Of a stretch of 6,786 nucleotides of DNA, positions 5,867 to 6,786 are shown piece by piece. The notes under the pieces are model-generated. The model saw only the letters and a list, made by a program, of their open reading frames with translations. It did no database searches and was not told where the DNA came from. Positions within the stretch are counted from its first letter, which is position 1. Each line of letters starts with the position of its first letter. This stretch comes from Candidatus Competibacteraceae bacterium. GTDB lineage: Bacteria; Pseudomonadota; Gammaproteobacteria; Competibacterales; Competibacteraceae. Location: positions 1 to 6,786 of the forward strand of contig JAGRHI010000206.1 in the NCBI GenBank assembly GCA_020445045.1, in the 5' to 3' direction. The position numbers and the translations under genes were made by a program.

Positions 5867-6786
5867 TCAAAAGACGCCTTGGTCCTTCAGCGTCGCTTGT
5901 TCTGCTTCACTGAGTCCCAGCAACTCGCCAAATATTTCCACGTTGTGGCTACCGATCTTCGGTCCCGGCCAGTCGGTCGCGCCGGGCGTGGCCGCCAGCT
6001 TGGGAAGAATAGTGGGAATTTTCAGTGGCTTGCCGTCGATGTTCACCGTTTCGAACAGCCCGCGCGCCTGAAAATGCGGGTCGGTGACCATATCCGCTAC
6101 ATTGTAGATCGGCCCCGCCGGTACCTCCGCTGCTTCCAGCCGCGCCAGCGCCTCCCGGCTATCCAGCGTCGCCGTCCAGGTGGCGATCGCCGCGTCGATT
6201 TCTTGCTGATGTTCGACCCGACCGGCGTTGTGGGCCAGTTTCGGGTCTTCGGCCAGATCTGCTCGCCCGGCGGCATGCATCAGCCGCTTGTAAATCGAAT
6301 CGCCGTTACCGCCGATGATCACGTACTTATCGTCTCGGCAGCGGTAGGTGCCGGTCGGCACGATGCCGGTCACCGTCGACCCGGACGGCTCGCGAATCAC
6401 GCCCGCGCCGTCGTATTCCGGCACCACCGCCTCCAGCAGATTGAACACCGACTCGTACAGCGCCACATCCACGGTCTGGCCGGTATGCGGGGCGCGGCGC
6501 TGGCGATCGAGCAGCGCCAGCAGCACGCCGAACGCCGCGTGCAGGCCGGCGAAGGTATCGCCCAGGCTGAGATTGGGCCGCACCGGTGGCTCGCCGGGCA
6601 TGCCGTTGACGTAGCGCAGCCCACCGATTCCTTCACAGACCGAGGCGTAGCCGGGCCGGGCGGCATAGGGGCCATCCTGCCCGTAACCGGAAATCCGCGC
6701 GAAGATCAGCCCCGGATTAACTGGTTTGAGATCGTCCGGTCCCAAGCCCCAACCTTCCAGAATGCCGGGACGGAAGTTCTCGATCA
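5867..6786 (-). CDS. Class III CoA-transferase (CaiB/BaiF, formyl-CoA transferase-like), partial at right edge
   Basis: The frame is open to the right edge, giving 306 visible codons ending at TGA 5867-5869; roughly 90-100 N-terminal residues are outside. The visible part begins IENFRPGILEGWGLG, followed by PGLIFARISGYGQDGPYA, both signatures of the family. The segment LSLGDTFAGLHAAFGVLLAL carries the Asp (codon 6557-6559) that aligns with the catalytic Asp (Asp169 of Oxalobacter formyl-CoA transferase) that forms the acyl anhydride and aspartyl-CoA intermediates. GQTVDVALYES follows, then the linker and second-domain motif EVPAGPIYNVADMVTDPHFQARGLF. The enzyme moves CoA between carboxylic acids in the cytoplasm. 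The acid pair cannot be told from sequence. It is much more GC-rich than the pilin/transferase block and has no evident functional link to it. An apparent start inside the window at 6745 is only an internal TTG codon. Confidence 0.93.
   Translation of the reverse strand, partial: IENFRPGILEGWGLGPDDLKPVNPGLIFARISGYGQDGPYAARPGYASVCEGIGGLRYVNGMPGEPPVRPNLSLGDTFAGLHAAFGVLLALLDRQRRAPHTGQTVDVALYESVFNLLEAVVPEYDGAGVIREPSGSTVTGIVPTGTYRCRDDKYVIIGGNGDSIYKRLMHAAGRADLAEDPKLAHNAGRVEHQQEIDAAIATWTATLDSREALARLEAAEVPAGPIYNVADMVTDPHFQARGLFETVNIDGKPLKIPTILPKLAATPGATDWPGPKIGSHNVEIFGELLGLSEAEQATLKDQGVF

Noticed and set aside
5849..5870. TTGACA on the plus strand as a -35 box
   Set aside because: No -10-like hexamer at suitable spacing and no gene on the plus strand to the right.
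1..6786. tRNA gene near the pilin locus, as found beside Pseudomonas pilA
   Set aside because: No T-loop or acceptor-stem pattern was recognised on either strand; no CRISPR-like spaced repeats were seen either.

Overview
The window looks like part of a gammaproteobacterial chromosome. The main clue is a classical type IVa pilin gene with a sigma-54-type promoter, as in Pseudomonas-like bacteria. The species cannot be fixed from the sequence. All five genes I can support lie on the minus strand, so the story reads from right to left.

Layout from high to low coordinates: (1) 5867-6786 is the C-terminal three quarters of a class III (CaiB/BaiF) CoA-transferase, cut by the right edge, GC-rich and probably unrelated to the rest. 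(2) 5600-5866 is an AT-rich intergenic control region with a 10-bp perfect inverted repeat, a near-consensus sigma-54 promoter, a predicted 5'-UTR hairpin and a good Shine-Dalgarno. (3) 5159-5599 is pilA, a 146-residue type IVa prepilin, followed by a strong intrinsic terminator. (4) 3125-5095 and 1167-3125 are two tandem, overlapping, diverged paralogues of a large polytopic membrane protein with a TPR-like tail. They carry the motif series of TMTC/TfpW-type GT-C glycosyltransferases. (5) 1044-1166 is a short gap with a 14-bp imperfect inverted repeat that resembles IS5/IS903-type ends. (6) 1-1043 is the N-terminal part of a Wzx/PST-type polysaccharide flippase, cut by the left edge.

Most interesting reading: this is a type IV pilin O-glycosylation locus. 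The pilin is followed directly by two candidate polyprenyl-phosphate-sugar-dependent protein glycosyltransferases, and then by a flippase that could help supply lipid-linked sugar. The terminator between pilA and the first transferase would give abundant pilin and little enzyme. The substrate link is inferred from gene order and from the known TfpW precedent in Pseudomonas aeruginosa group IV pilin strains. The transferase family assignment rests on motifs that can be read directly.
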